DNA of 64,000 nt from Pseudomonas syringae (GTDB lineage Bacteria > Pseudomonadota > Gammaproteobacteria > Pseudomonadales > Pseudomonadaceae). The DNA lies in assembly GCF_000737245.1 (NCBI RefSeq), contig NZ_JPQU01000022.1, positions 1-64,000 of the forward strand. The letters are read 5' to 3'. Of this stretch, positions 9,367 through 17,463 are shown piece by piece. The notes beneath the pieces are model-generated. The model saw only the letters and a program-made list of their open reading frames with translations. It was not told the origin of the DNA and did no database searches. The position numbers and the translations under genes were made by a program. Each line of letters starts with the position of its first letter. The stretch's first letter is position 1.

Positions 9367-10704
9367 TCAACGCACGGCCACCGGTTTGGCGGAATCCTGA
9401 ACCTGCTGCCAGACGCGCATGAAATTGCCGCCCCACAGCTTGGCGATGTCGGCTTCCGAGTAGCCGCGTTGCAGCAGCTCGGCGGTGACGTTGCGAGTGT
9501 CGGCGACGCTGTCCCAGCCCTTGAGGCCGCCGCCTTCGTTGAAGTCCGAAGCGATGCCGACGTGATCAATACCGATCTTGCGCACCGTGTAATCAATGGC
9601 GTCGCCCAGGTCCTTGAGCGTGGCCTTGGGTTCCCGGTCGAGGATGCCGTAGAGGCGGCTGGCGTACTGGCCGAACTTCTGCTCCGACCAGGCGGCAATC
9701 ACTGGATCGCCGGGCATCAAGGCCATGGCCAGATTGGGCAGGGGAGGCAGATCGAAGTCGGCGCGCAGGGCATTTAGCTTGTCCTGGGTCTTGGCACTCA
9801 GCGGTTTCAGATAACCGCCGAAACCGACGATTTGCACCACGCCACCGCTGTTCTTGATCAGCAGCAACTCCTTGTCGCTGAGGTTGCGCGGAATGTCCAC
9901 CATAGCCCTGGGCACTGAATGCGAGGCGACCATGGGCGTGCGGCTCAGATGGCTGATCTGTTCCAGTGCTTTTGTCGACATGTGCGACACATCGATGATT
10001 ACCCCGAGATCATTGAGGCGTTGGACAGCGCGTTGGCCGATATCGGAAAGGCCGTCAAAGGCATCGGCGGTGTCATTGAAAAAAGGCAGTGGCCGCGAGG
10101 AGTCGGCCCAGTCGTTATTACCGATGTAACTGAAACCGAACATGCGCATGCCTCGCGCCGCCCACTTGTCCAGCAGGTTCAAGTCATTACCCAGCGGGTA
10201 GGCGTTGAGCATGCTGATGAAAATCGCGAACTTGCCTTCGCCCTGCAAGCGGCGCATGTCTGCGGGGGTGTAGGCGATGCCGACCTGATTGGGGAAATCA
10301 CGGGCCATGGCGGAGATCGCTTTGTAGCGCACCTCTTGCTGATTGCGGGCTTCTTCGACGAAGCCTGCGGTCGGCCGGTGTGGGGCGTTGGGCCCGTTCC
10401 AGATTTCCGGCCAGCCAAATACCGTCAAGGCGGCTGCCGACAAGCGCCCGCGTCCGGCCTTGACCAAGTCGAACTGGCCTTTGCCGTCTTTGTCGGCTTC
10501 CTTGCCTTCAGTGCCGAAATCCAGCGGCAGCGTGACGTGGCTGTCGAATGAAACGATGCGCTCCTGGATTTCCCCGGCCTGCTTCATCACCTTGAGCGAA
10601 TAGTCGGGATAACCGTCGAACCACTGCTGCCACGCCAGATAACCCGCACCGACGCTAAGCGCCAGGAGCAGAGGCAGGCCGATGTATAACGCTTTCTTAT
10701 TCAT
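9367..10704 (-). CDS. pvdM: PvdM, membrane-anchored dipeptidase-family pyoverdine maturation protein
   Basis: 445 residues from ATG 10704. The in-frame ATG at 10764 is rejected because it falls inside the PvdS promoter. The N-terminus (NKKALYIGLPLLLALSVGAG) is a signal or anchor segment placing the enzyme in the periplasm. The rest is a renal-dipeptidase (peptidase M19) fold: FDSHVTL near the start, IDVSHMS and VASHS in the middle, and GIASDFNEGGG near the end. PvdM is needed in vivo for correct oxidation of ferribactin by PvdP. It is divergent from pvdP and followed by pvdO; pvdN, which sits between them in P. aeruginosa, is absent here. Confidence 0.92.
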   Translation of the reverse strand: MNKKALYIGLPLLLALSVGAGYLAWQQWFDGYPDYSLKVMKQAGEIQERIVSFDSHVTLPLDFGTEGKEADKDGKGQFDLVKAGRGRLSAAALTVFGWPEIWNGPNAPHRPTAGFVEEARNQQEVRYKAISAMARDFPNQVGIAYTPADMRRLQGEGKFAIFISMLNAYPLGNDLNLLDKWAARGMRMFGFSYIGNNDWADSSRPLPFFNDTADAFDGLSDIGQRAVQRLNDLGVIIDVSHMSTKALEQISHLSRTPMVASHSVPRAMVDIPRNLSDKELLLIKNSGGVVQIVGFGGYLKPLSAKTQDKLNALRADFDLPPLPNLAMALMPGDPVIAAWSEQKFGQYASRLYGILDREPKATLKDLGDAIDYTVRKIGIDHVGIASDFNEGGGLKGWDSVADTRNVTAELLQRGYSEADIAKLWGGNFMRVWQQVQDSAKPVAVR

Positions 10705-10755
10705 TGCATTCCCAGGAATTCGCCATCGATTGCCGGCATTTGCTATCTGGGAAGA

Positions 10756-10779
10756 ACGAGTCATCGGCGTGGAAATTTA
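10756..10779 (-). promoter_or_regulatory. PvdS IS-box promoter of pvdM
   Basis: TAAAT (10779-10775, minus strand), 16 nt, CGT (10758-10756), 52 nt before ATG 10704. Its position fixes the pvdM start. Confidence 0.9.
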
Positions 10780-10861
10780 GCGGACAGCCCGGATTGTCAG
10801 CGCTAATGCATTGCCAATACTCATCTATTCGCCTGTAAGTTCTGCTGTGGATGCTCTGACG

Positions 10862-10996
10862 TCATCGCGGGCAAGCGCGCTCCTACAGATAGATCGCATT
10901 TCAACCGTGGGAGCGCGCTTGCCCGCGATTCGGTTTATGACTCGCTGGATATTTCCGCTGAAACTAAGCCATCGCGAGCAAGCTCGCTCCTACAGG
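10862..10996. repeat. Cluster of three REP half-units between pvdM and pvdP
   Basis: Three copies occur: ATCGCGGGCAAGCGCGCTCC at 10864, the inverted form at 10907, and a variant ATCGCGAGCAAGCTCGCTCC at 10970. The first two form a close doublet; the third is a single. The 416-bp space between the divergent pvdM and pvdP genes otherwise holds only their two IS-box promoters. Confidence 0.8.
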
Positions 10997-11051
10997 AATG
11001 TGGTTGACGCGCGATATTGCCGTCCCTGGGATCCTGCTGAGTCTTCGACAG

Positions 11052-11075
11052 TAAATTTCCCGCCCAACCCAACGT
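11052..11075 (+). promoter_or_regulatory. PvdS IS-box promoter of pvdP
   Basis: TAAAT at 11052-11056, 16 nt, CGT at 11073-11075, 46 nt before the pvdP ATG at 11121. Confidence 0.9.
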
Positions 11076-11120
11076 TCTAGCTTGGATGACGCCCGCTTCA
11101 GGGCTTTTACAGGTAGGGCG

Positions 11121-12743
11121 ATGAAGATTTCTCGACGAGGGTTCATGGCGGGGCTGGCGTTGACAGGCGCCGCTGTTCCGGCTGCTTTTTACGCTCACCG
11201 TGAATTGACCCGGCCCGATGAACCGATCACGCCGGGTGAAGCGTCCTTTGACGTGCCGGATGCCGCAGGCCGGCAGTTGGCGGATAGCTTGCGCGGTGTA
11301 TGGGACTTGCGTCTGGAAGGGGTCGATGCAGAACTCGACGGCCTGCCTCTGGATGGCCTGCAACTACTGCTTGATATAGCCCCTCGTGGCCGAGGCATTC
11401 GCGGTTATCTCGACAGCGAGAAAAACCTGCGCGCCGATGCCGAGCCGCGTTATCAGCTGCTTGGTGATCTGGCTCAAGCCAAAGGGGCTGAACTGAGCTG
11501 GCGCCTGACCCGCTCGGATTCCACCACCGGCAATCCTGACTACGAATTCAGTGTGGTGCTGGATGAAGTCTGGGCAGCGTTTGGCAATGCCGGTCCGGCC
11601 ACCCTCAGCGGGCGTATTTTCCGACTCGATCGCGCCGTGGCACTGCCCATGCTGGACAGCCGTTTTGTCGCCCTCAAGCGCACCTTTCCCGAGGCTCGGC
11701 AGCGTATCGGCCTTGGTCCGGCGTTGCTGGCCAGTCTGATCAGCCCTGAACATCGGCTGTTCCACCAGCTCTGGCATGCCTCAAGGGATAAGTGGCACAA
11801 GCTGCCCGAGAACAAGCGCGAAGCTTTGCGTGGGTTGGGTTGGCAGCCGGGCCCACGGGACAAAGAGCGCGACGCCCGAGGTCCGCGCAAGGATCGCAAT
11901 GCGTCCGGCGTGGATTTTTTCTTCATGCATCGGCACATGCTCGGCTCGGCACGGGCGCTACAGCCGCTGCCATCCTGGCAAAGGTTTCCCCTGCCGCAGC
12001 CTGAGCTGCAGCGTGATCGACAAGGTTTTGCTCGGTACTTCGACAACCCGGACGGCTGCTCGCTGCCGCCGACCTGGAGTGCCGAGGGCGACGACGCCTA
12101 CACGCAGTGGGTCAGCGACGTGAAAAGCGCTGAGACCTACCACAGCAATTTCGAGGTCTGGGAATCGCAATACCGCGACCCGCGCTACCTGTCGAAACTC
12201 ACCCTCGGCCAGTTCGGCTCCGAAGTGGAGCTGGGTCTGCACGACTGGCTGCACATGCGCTGGGCTTCGGTACCTCGGGATCCAGCCAACGGCCAGCCAG
12301 TGCCCATGGCCCGGGACCCGGCCGACTTCGCCGCCCGCTGGTTCGAGGCGGAAAACGATTTTCTCGGCGACCCGTTCTCCAGCCATGTGAACCCTGTTTT
12401 CTGGGGCTTTCATGGCTGGATCGATGACCGTATTGAAGACTGGTTTCGTGCCCACGAGCGGTTTCATCCCGGACAGGTGACGCGCCAGAACATCAATGGC
12501 GTGTTGTGGTTTGCCAAAGGCCGCTGGGTGGAAATCGATGATCCCTGGCTCGGTCCGGATACTCACGGCTGCAGCACGACGCCCGGCCTGGCTGTCGGCA
12601 AGAGCATGGAGCTGGATCCGGAGGTCATGAAGCTCGCGCTGAAGATCACCTTTGGTGACGAGAACAAAATCACCGGCCTGTTCCGCAAAGTCCCGCGTCG
12701 CCCGTGGTACGCCCGCCATCTTTCCCTCAAACGCTGGTTCTGA
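11121..12743 (+). CDS. pvdP: PvdP, periplasmic copper tyrosinase for pyoverdine chromophore formation
   Basis: 540 residues (P. aeruginosa PvdP is ~544). The start is a twin-arginine signal: MKISRRGFMAGLALTGAAV. The central and C-terminal parts carry the His clusters expected of a type-3 copper tyrosinase (FFMHRHMLG, HDWLHMRW, GFHGWIDDR followed by HERFHPG). PvdP converts ferribactin to dihydropyoverdine in the periplasm by oxidising the D-Tyr residue. A frame extending upstream to 11082 is not preferred because it would lie almost on the -10 element. The gene is divergent from pvdM and followed by pvdA, which has its own promoter. Confidence 0.93.
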   Translation: MKISRRGFMAGLALTGAAVPAAFYAHRELTRPDEPITPGEASFDVPDAAGRQLADSLRGVWDLRLEGVDAELDGLPLDGLQLLLDIAPRGRGIRGYLDSEKNLRADAEPRYQLLGDLAQAKGAELSWRLTRSDSTTGNPDYEFSVVLDEVWAAFGNAGPATLSGRIFRLDRAVALPMLDSRFVALKRTFPEARQRIGLGPALLASLISPEHRLFHQLWHASRDKWHKLPENKREALRGLGWQPGPRDKERDARGPRKDRNASGVDFFFMHRHMLGSARALQPLPSWQRFPLPQPELQRDRQGFARYFDNPDGCSLPPTWSAEGDDAYTQWVSDVKSAETYHSNFEVWESQYRDPRYLSKLTLGQFGSEVELGLHDWLHMRWASVPRDPANGQPVPMARDPADFAARWFEAENDFLGDPFSSHVNPVFWGFHGWIDDRIEDWFRAHERFHPGQVTRQNINGVLWFAKGRWVEIDDPWLGPDTHGCSTTPGLAVGKSMELDPEVMKLALKITFGDENKITGLFRKVPRRPWYARHLSLKRWF

Positions 12744-12761
12744 GCCGGGCGGGGCAATCGT

Positions 12762-12785
12762 TAAATTTTGTTTCTCTGCTCTCGT
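12762..12785 (+). promoter_or_regulatory. PvdS IS-box promoter of pvdA
   Basis: TAAAT at 12762-12766, 16 nt, CGT at 12783-12785. It starts 19 nt after the pvdP stop codon and lies 74 nt before the pvdA start. Confidence 0.9.
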
Positions 12786-12858
12786 TCCCTACTGCAACAG
12801 GCCAGCTTGCTGACCATCCCGATTGACGAGTAAGCAACACCTTCCTGAGGACACTGGA

Positions 12859-14193
12859 ATGACACAGGCTCTTGTATCTGCCGTGGTTCACGATCTGATC
12901 GGTATCGGCTTCGGCCCTTCCAATCTGGCGTTGGCGATTGCCTTGCAGGAACGCGGCGAGCAACAGGGCGCGCTGGATGTGTTGTTCCTCGACAAACAGG
13001 CTGATTACCGCTGGCATGGCAACACGCTGGTCACTCAAAGCGAGCTGCAGATTTCATTCCTCAAGGATCTGGTCACCCTGCGCAACCCGACCAGCCCATT
13101 CTCGTTCGTCAATTACCTGAAGCAGCATGGCCGGCTGGTGGACTTCATCAACCTGGGCACGTTTTACCCCTGCCGCATGGAGTACAACGACTACTTGCGC
13201 TGGGTGGCGGCGCAGTTCGAGGATCAAAGCCGCTACGGCGAGGAAGTCACGGCTATCGAGCCGATTCTGCACAAACAAAAGGTCGAGGCGCTGCGGGTTA
13301 TTTCCCGGGATACCCAAGGGCAGAACCATGTGCGTACCACGCGCTCGGTGGTAGTCAGCCCTGGCGGGACGCCGCGGATTCCAGAAGCCTTCGTCGGCCT
13401 CAAAGGTGATGGCCGGGTGTTTCATCACTCTCAGTATTTGCAGTGCATGGCACGTCAGGCTTGCGTCAATGGCAAACCCATGCGCATCGCGATCATTGGC
13501 GGTGGGCAGAGTGCGGCCGAGGCATTCATCGACCTCAATGACAGCTATCCGTCGGTGCAGGTGGATGTGATCCTGCGCGGCTCGGCGCTCAAGCCCGCCG
13601 ACGACAGCCCGTTCGTCAACGAGGTATTCTCGCCGGAATTCACCGACCTGATGTTCAGCCAGAACAGCGCGCAACGTGAACAGATGATCCGTGAATACCA
13701 CAGCACCAATTATTCGGTGGTGGACATCGACCTGATCGAGCGCATCTACGGGGTGTTCTATCGTCAGAAAGTCTCCGGCATCGCGCGCCACACTTTTCGC
13801 AATCTGACCTCGGTGCAGAACGCCACGGCGACCGCCAACGGCATCGAGCTCGCACTGGGCAATATCGCCAATGGCGCGAGTAGCGTGCAAACCTACGACG
13901 CGGTGGTATTGGCCACAGGCTACGAACGGCAATTGCACCGTCATTTGCTTGAGCCGCTGCAGGAGTATCTGGGGGATTTCGAAGTCGCCCGGGATTACCG
14001 GATCAAGACCGACGCCCGCTGTCAGGCATCGATTTACATGCAGGGCTTTTGCGAATCCAGCCACGGTCTTAGCGACACCTTGTTATCGGTGCTGCCAATC
14101 CGTGCTGATGAAATCGCTGAGTCGCTGTACGCCAGCGTTGCCCAGAGCAGTCGGGATCAAGCGGTGCTGGAGCGGTTGTTGGCGGTGGGGTAA
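12859..14193 (+). CDS. pvdA: PvdA, L-ornithine N5-monooxygenase
   Basis: 444 residues (family ~443). ATG 12859 follows a CTGAGGA ribosome site. The N-terminal FAD-binding motif is GIGFGPSNLALAIAL, the NADPH motif is IIGGGQSAAEAF near residue 215, and the late ATGYER motif is typical of flavin N-hydroxylases. The enzyme hydroxylates the side-chain nitrogen of ornithine with FAD, NADPH and O2, giving N5-hydroxyornithine for incorporation into pyoverdine as (formyl- or cyclo-)hydroxyornithine. The formyltransferase gene pvdF is not in this window, so the final form of the residue cannot be told. Confidence 0.96.
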   Translation: MTQALVSAVVHDLIGIGFGPSNLALAIALQERGEQQGALDVLFLDKQADYRWHGNTLVTQSELQISFLKDLVTLRNPTSPFSFVNYLKQHGRLVDFINLGTFYPCRMEYNDYLRWVAAQFEDQSRYGEEVTAIEPILHKQKVEALRVISRDTQGQNHVRTTRSVVVSPGGTPRIPEAFVGLKGDGRVFHHSQYLQCMARQACVNGKPMRIAIIGGGQSAAEAFIDLNDSYPSVQVDVILRGSALKPADDSPFVNEVFSPEFTDLMFSQNSAQREQMIREYHSTNYSVVDIDLIERIYGVFYRQKVSGIARHTFRNLTSVQNATATANGIELALGNIANGASSVQTYDAVVLATGYERQLHRHLLEPLQEYLGDFEVARDYRIKTDARCQASIYMQGFCESSHGLSDTLLSVLPIRADEIAESLYASVAQSSRDQAVLERLLAVG

Positions 14194-14223
14194 GGCCGAT
14201 AAATCAGGATGCGCTGAAAATCT

Positions 14224-14315
14224 TGTGGGACCGGCTTTAGCCGGGAAGGCGGCAGTTTCGTCGACGTATATGCAGCGTCTGTACTGGCGTATTCCCGGCT
14301 GAAGCCGGTCCCACA
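14224..14315. repeat. REP doublet, family A
   Basis: Inverted pair TGTGGGACCGGCTTTAGCCG / CGGCTGAAGCCGGTCCCACA between the convergent pvdA and dkgB genes; same family as 6272, 26577 and 39185. Confidence 0.85.
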
Positions 14316-14346
14316 GAGAAAGGCAGCATTTCAAATCAGGGCTTGA

Positions 14347-15150
14347 TCAATCCCACTGCGGCGCAAGGCTCGCCGGGCTGGTCAGGCGATGGCCGCGGTC
14401 CAGGGCTGCAATCTGTGACATGTCTTCATCGCTCAGCTTCAGGTCGCAAGCCTTGAGGTTGCTCTCCAGGTTACTGCGCTTGGTGGACGACGGAATCACC
14501 GCATAACCCAGTTGCATCGCCCACGCCAGAGTGACCTGTGCGGGGGTAGCGTTGTGGCGCTTGGCAATCTGCTCGATGACCGGATCCTTGAGCGCTTCGC
14601 CATAGGCCAGGGTCATGTACGAGGTGATCTGAATACCGTTCTGTTGGGCGAACTCCACTACCTTGCGGTTTTGCAGGTACGGGTGCAGCTCGATCTGATT
14701 GGTGGCGATATTTTCCGCGCCTACCGCTGCGATGGCTTCTTTCATCAAGGCAATGGTGAAGTTGGAAATGCCGATCTGCTTGGTCAGCCCTTGCTTTTTG
14801 GCCTCCAGCAACGCGGTCATGAATTCCTTGACCGGCACCGCACCCTTGGGGGATGGCCAGTGGATCAGGGTCAGGTCCACGTGATCGGTCTGCAACTTGG
14901 CCAGGCTTTCCTTCAGGCTCGGGATCAGCTTGTCGGCGGCGAAGTTATCGGTCCAGATTTTGGTGGTGATGAACAGTTCATCGCGGGGCACTTTGCTGTC
15001 GGCGATGGCTTTGCCCACTTCTGCTTCGTTGCCGTAGATCTGCGCGGTATCGATTACTCGATAGCCGACCTCAAGGCCGTTGGTCACAGAATCAATGACG
15101 ACCTGATCCTTGAGACGAAAAGTGCCGAGGCCGAATGCTGGAACGGTCAT
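14347..15150 (-). CDS. dkgB: Aldo/keto reductase, 2,5-diketo-D-gluconate reductase B type
   Basis: 267 residues, exactly the usual DkgB length. The AKR barrel shows [14 protein letters not shown] (catalytic Asp/Tyr), the TTKIW Lys strand, LTLIHWP, IGISNF and the coenzyme-binding [14 protein letters not shown] near the C-terminus. Family members reduce 2,5-diketogluconate, methylglyoxal and other carbonyls with NADPH in the cytoplasm. The start has a clear AAAGGAG site 8 nt upstream. It is convergent to pvdA and has no obvious partner gene. The exact substrate cannot be told from sequence. Confidence 0.88.
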   Translation of the reverse strand: MTVPAFGLGTFRLKDQVVIDSVTNGLEVGYRVIDTAQIYGNEAEVGKAIADSKVPRDELFITTKIWTDNFAADKLIPSLKESLAKLQTDHVDLTLIHWPSPKGAVPVKEFMTALLEAKKQGLTKQIGISNFTIALMKEAIAAVGAENIATNQIELHPYLQNRKVVEFAQQNGIQITSYMTLAYGEALKDPVIEQIAKRHNATPAQVTLAWAMQLGYAVIPSSTKRSNLESNLKACDLKLSDEDMSQIAALDRGHRLTSPASLAPQWD

Positions 15151-15340
15151 GTGCGGTGCTCCTTTGAGGAATGAATAAACAAGATATGGACGCAGTATCC
15201 CGGCTCTGATCCTTGGGAAAAACAGTGGAACGGGAAAGGGATATTTGCCTGCGCGTCACGAATAGGCTTGTTTATTGGGGCAGCGGCGGGGGGAGATCGT
15301 TCCGATGGTGTGTATTTGTCCGGACTGAACTGCTTTTTTC

Positions 15341-15428
15341 TGTAGGAGCGCGCTATCCGGAGGAGGCGGTGTGTCGGAGAAAAATTCCTTGCCTACCTGA
15401 CGCTATCGCGGGCAAGCGCGCTCCTACA
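15341..15428. repeat. REP doublet, family B, left arm decayed
   Basis: The right arm is a full CTATCGCGGGCAAGCGCGCT unit. The left arm (TGTAGGAGCGCGCTATCCGG) matches only in its first half. The 289-bp gap between the flanking genes shows nothing else. Confidence 0.7.
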
Positions 15429-15439
15429 GGGATTGCCTG

Positions 15440-15946
15440 TTACTCCGGCTTTGAAGCCACCGGTTCGCGCTTGACGAAATGCTTGTGCATATCCGACGTC
15501 AGGGTCTCGATGCGTTCGGTCAGGGATTTGGTCAACTGGGTCAGTTGGGTGTTCTGCTCCAGCAAGGTCAGCATCTGCGCTGCCAGATCTTCCCGGTGTT
15601 GGGCGTCGGCATCGGCGTTGGCCTTGTCTCTGGCCGATTGTCGCGTCTGGGCCAGCAGGATCAGTGGCGCGGCATAGGCCGATTGCAGGCTGAACGCCAG
15701 ATTGAGCAGGATGAAGGGGTAGAGATCGAATTGAGTCAGACCGGTGGCGTTACACACGATCCACAGCAGGACGATGACGGTCTGCGCACCCAGGAAGGCT
15801 GGCGTGCCAAAGAACCGCGCAAAAGCCTCTGCCTTCAGGGCAAAACTGTCGTTGCCAAAGGTATTGGCCAGATGCGCGTGGTGCTTGTGGAAGCGCAGGT
15901 GGTCGACGTTTTTCTTTTCGCCTGGTTCAGATCCAGCGGTGTTCAT
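15440..15946 (-). CDS. DUF1003 family membrane protein
   Basis: 168 residues from ATG 15946, which has an AGGAAACC site. Two hydrophobic segments (FLGAQTVIVLLWIVCNATGL and FILLNLAFSLQSAYAAPLIL) lie at about residues 55-110, followed by a Gln/Ala-rich helical, probably coiled-coil tail (LAAQMLTLLEQNTQLTQL). This is the DUF1003 layout: two membrane spans and a soluble C-terminal helix. Function is unknown; links to cation or Mg2+ physiology have been suggested for some relatives. It stands alone between REP elements. Confidence 0.82.
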   Translation of the reverse strand: MNTAGSEPGEKKNVDHLRFHKHHAHLANTFGNDSFALKAEAFARFFGTPAFLGAQTVIVLLWIVCNATGLTQFDLYPFILLNLAFSLQSAYAAPLILLAQTRQSARDKANADADAQHREDLAAQMLTLLEQNTQLTQLTKSLTERIETLTSDMHKHFVKREPVASKPE

Positions 15947-16017
15947 GACGGTTTCCTGATGGCCAATACATGCGGCCACTATAGGCGCTTGTAGAGTCAT
16001 GAACTGGAGCTGAACCC

Positions 16018-16110
16018 TGTGGGAGCGAATTCATTCGCGAAAGCGGTTTAACAGGCGATAAGTATCTAGCGACTGTACCGGCCTTTTCGCGAATGAATTC
16101 GCTCCCACAA
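16018..16110. repeat. REP-like inverted pair, GGGAGCGAATTCATTCGCGAA type
   Basis: Inverted units TGGGAGCGAATTCATTCGCG and its complement with ~50 bp between. This third palindrome type occurs only once here. It lies between two minus-strand genes. Confidence 0.8.
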
Positions 16111-16139
16111 GGGCCGATATCCAATCTGGCGATCCAGAC

Positions 16140-16337
16140 TCAATCCGGATGCAAAGGCTTGGATAGATGCATGATGCTCGCGTAGTCGTAGACGTACTGG
16201 CGTCCGGCATGGCTGGTCGAACGTAGTTGGTCGATCAGCAGTCGCTCTTTCTTGTTCAGGTATCTCAGCCCAGGGTGGTCACTTGACTTGAGGCGATCAC
16301 GTTCATGGGCGTCAGGGAAAGCTATGACGTTAGTCAT
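16140..16337 (-). CDS. Small conserved-looking hypothetical protein (65 aa)
   Basis: 65 residues starting MTNVIAFPDAHERDRL, with a good AGGAGA ribosome site 7 nt before the ATG. It is charged (many Lys/Arg/Asp), with no membrane segment or signal peptide, and has a helical middle (NKKERLLIDQLRS). The ribosome site and coding-like composition support a real gene. I do not recognise the family. It lies upstream, on the minus strand, of the DUF1003 gene but is separated from it by a REP pair. Confidence 0.6.
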   Translation of the reverse strand: MTNVIAFPDAHERDRLKSSDHPGLRYLNKKERLLIDQLRSTSHAGRQYVYDYASIMHLSKPLHPD

Positions 16338-16459
16338 GAAATATCTCCTACTTAGTGAGTCCTTGCTTCCGGTTATGTAGTCCCGGTCACTTTGTGTGGC
16401 GACGAAGCCACCTTACCCAGAAAAAGTTGGAGCGATCAAGCCTGCAAATGACTAGCCGG

Positions 16460-16942
16460 TCACAGTATCTGCGTGACCTCAAAGGATTGGCGACTGCCGT
16501 TGACACTGATCTCAAGCTCATCCCCTGCCAGTTTGCCCAGTAGGGTCTGGCCCAAGGGCGCGCGGGAGGTGATCACCGTGACGATGAGTTCTGCGTACTG
16601 AATCTTCAGACCGGCGGCATCGGGTCCGAGGAACAGATGCTGCTCGACCCCCTGATGATTTTCCAGGGTGATCAGATCCCCCGGCTGAATGCCTTTGTCT
16701 TCGTTGAAAGGCGTCAGACTCATTTTTTGGTAGAGCACCAGTGACTGGCGGATTTCCTCCACGCGCTTTGCCTGGCCCGCCGCCAGATAGGACGCCTCCA
16801 GGCCCAGAGTGTCGTATTTGTTCTCGGCGATGTTTTCTTCGTGGGTTGCCGTCTCGTAAGCCGTTTGCGCGGCTCGCTGGGCGATGTCCAGGTCGATCGT
16901 CAGCTTTTCGACAATCAGCTGTAGGACTTCTTGCTTGTTCAT
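16460..16942 (-). CDS. GreA/GreB-family transcription factor-like protein
   Basis: 160 residues. Residues ~1-75 form an Ala/Glu-rich antiparallel coiled coil with an acidic tip (THEENIAENKYDT), as in factors that enter the RNA polymerase secondary channel. Residues ~85-160 match the GreA/GreB C-terminal domain (GDLITLENH, TVITSRAPLGQTLLGK, GDELEI). It probably binds RNA polymerase. Whether it stimulates RNA cleavage like GreA or only competes for the channel is unknown. It starts 3 nt downstream of the stop of the small membrane protein at 16946, so the two are probably co-transcribed. True greA and greB are expected elsewhere. Confidence 0.75.
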   Translation of the reverse strand: MNKQEVLQLIVEKLTIDLDIAQRAAQTAYETATHEENIAENKYDTLGLEASYLAAGQAKRVEEIRQSLVLYQKMSLTPFNEDKGIQPGDLITLENHQGVEQHLFLGPDAAGLKIQYAELIVTVITSRAPLGQTLLGKLAGDELEISVNGSRQSFEVTQIL

Positions 16943-16945
16943 GGT

Positions 16946-17344
16946 CTATCCGCAGAACTGGCTGACATTGGCGCGGCTTTTTTCGCTCGGCGCGGTTCGG
17001 TCTTGCTGAATCCAGAAGTTGCACTTCGGTGCGTTGAAACTCTTCTGCTGTTGTTCCTGAGCCTGTTCCCAGGCCTGGCGGGCTTCGCTTTCGCGCAGAC
17101 TCTGTTCGTATTTCTCGAACATGGTCTTCTCAGCCTCAGGCGTAGCCTTTGCAGCAGGTGGTGCGCTCACTTGCGCGGCGGCATTGCTGATAACCTGGGT
17201 GTCGGATTCAGGCAGGGCTTTGTAGATCAAGAGGCCGGTCAACGCGACTGCAATGAAGCCAAGCCAGATGCCAATGGCGATGCAGGCGACGAGTTTCAGT
17301 GGATGGACAGAGACGTTCAGCGCGCGACGGCTTGAATCAGGCAT
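16946..17344 (-). CDS. Hypothetical single-span membrane protein
   Basis: 132 residues from ATG 17344. A frame reaching 17443 would run into the earP promoter region and lacks a better start. One transmembrane segment (LVACIAIGIWLGFIAVALTGLLIY) lies at about residues 15-40, then a Gln/Glu/Ala-rich helical region (FEKYEQSLRESEARQAWEQA) and a short tail with two Cys (NAPKCNFW and SQFCG). No family recognised. It is divergent from earP and directly upstream of the Gre-like gene. Confidence 0.65.
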   Translation of the reverse strand: MPDSSRRALNVSVHPLKLVACIAIGIWLGFIAVALTGLLIYKALPESDTQVISNAAAQVSAPPAAKATPEAEKTMFEKYEQSLRESEARQAWEQAQEQQQKSFNAPKCNFWIQQDRTAPSEKSRANVSQFCG

Positions 17345-17463
17345 GACAGTTACTCGACGTTGACTGCAGATGCTGGCGATTGTGACATGAGCGAAGGCTG
17401 GTGCATGCCGGTTGTCTGAACGACAATCGACGTTTTTTATCATTGGGCCTCAGGGAGCCGGGA

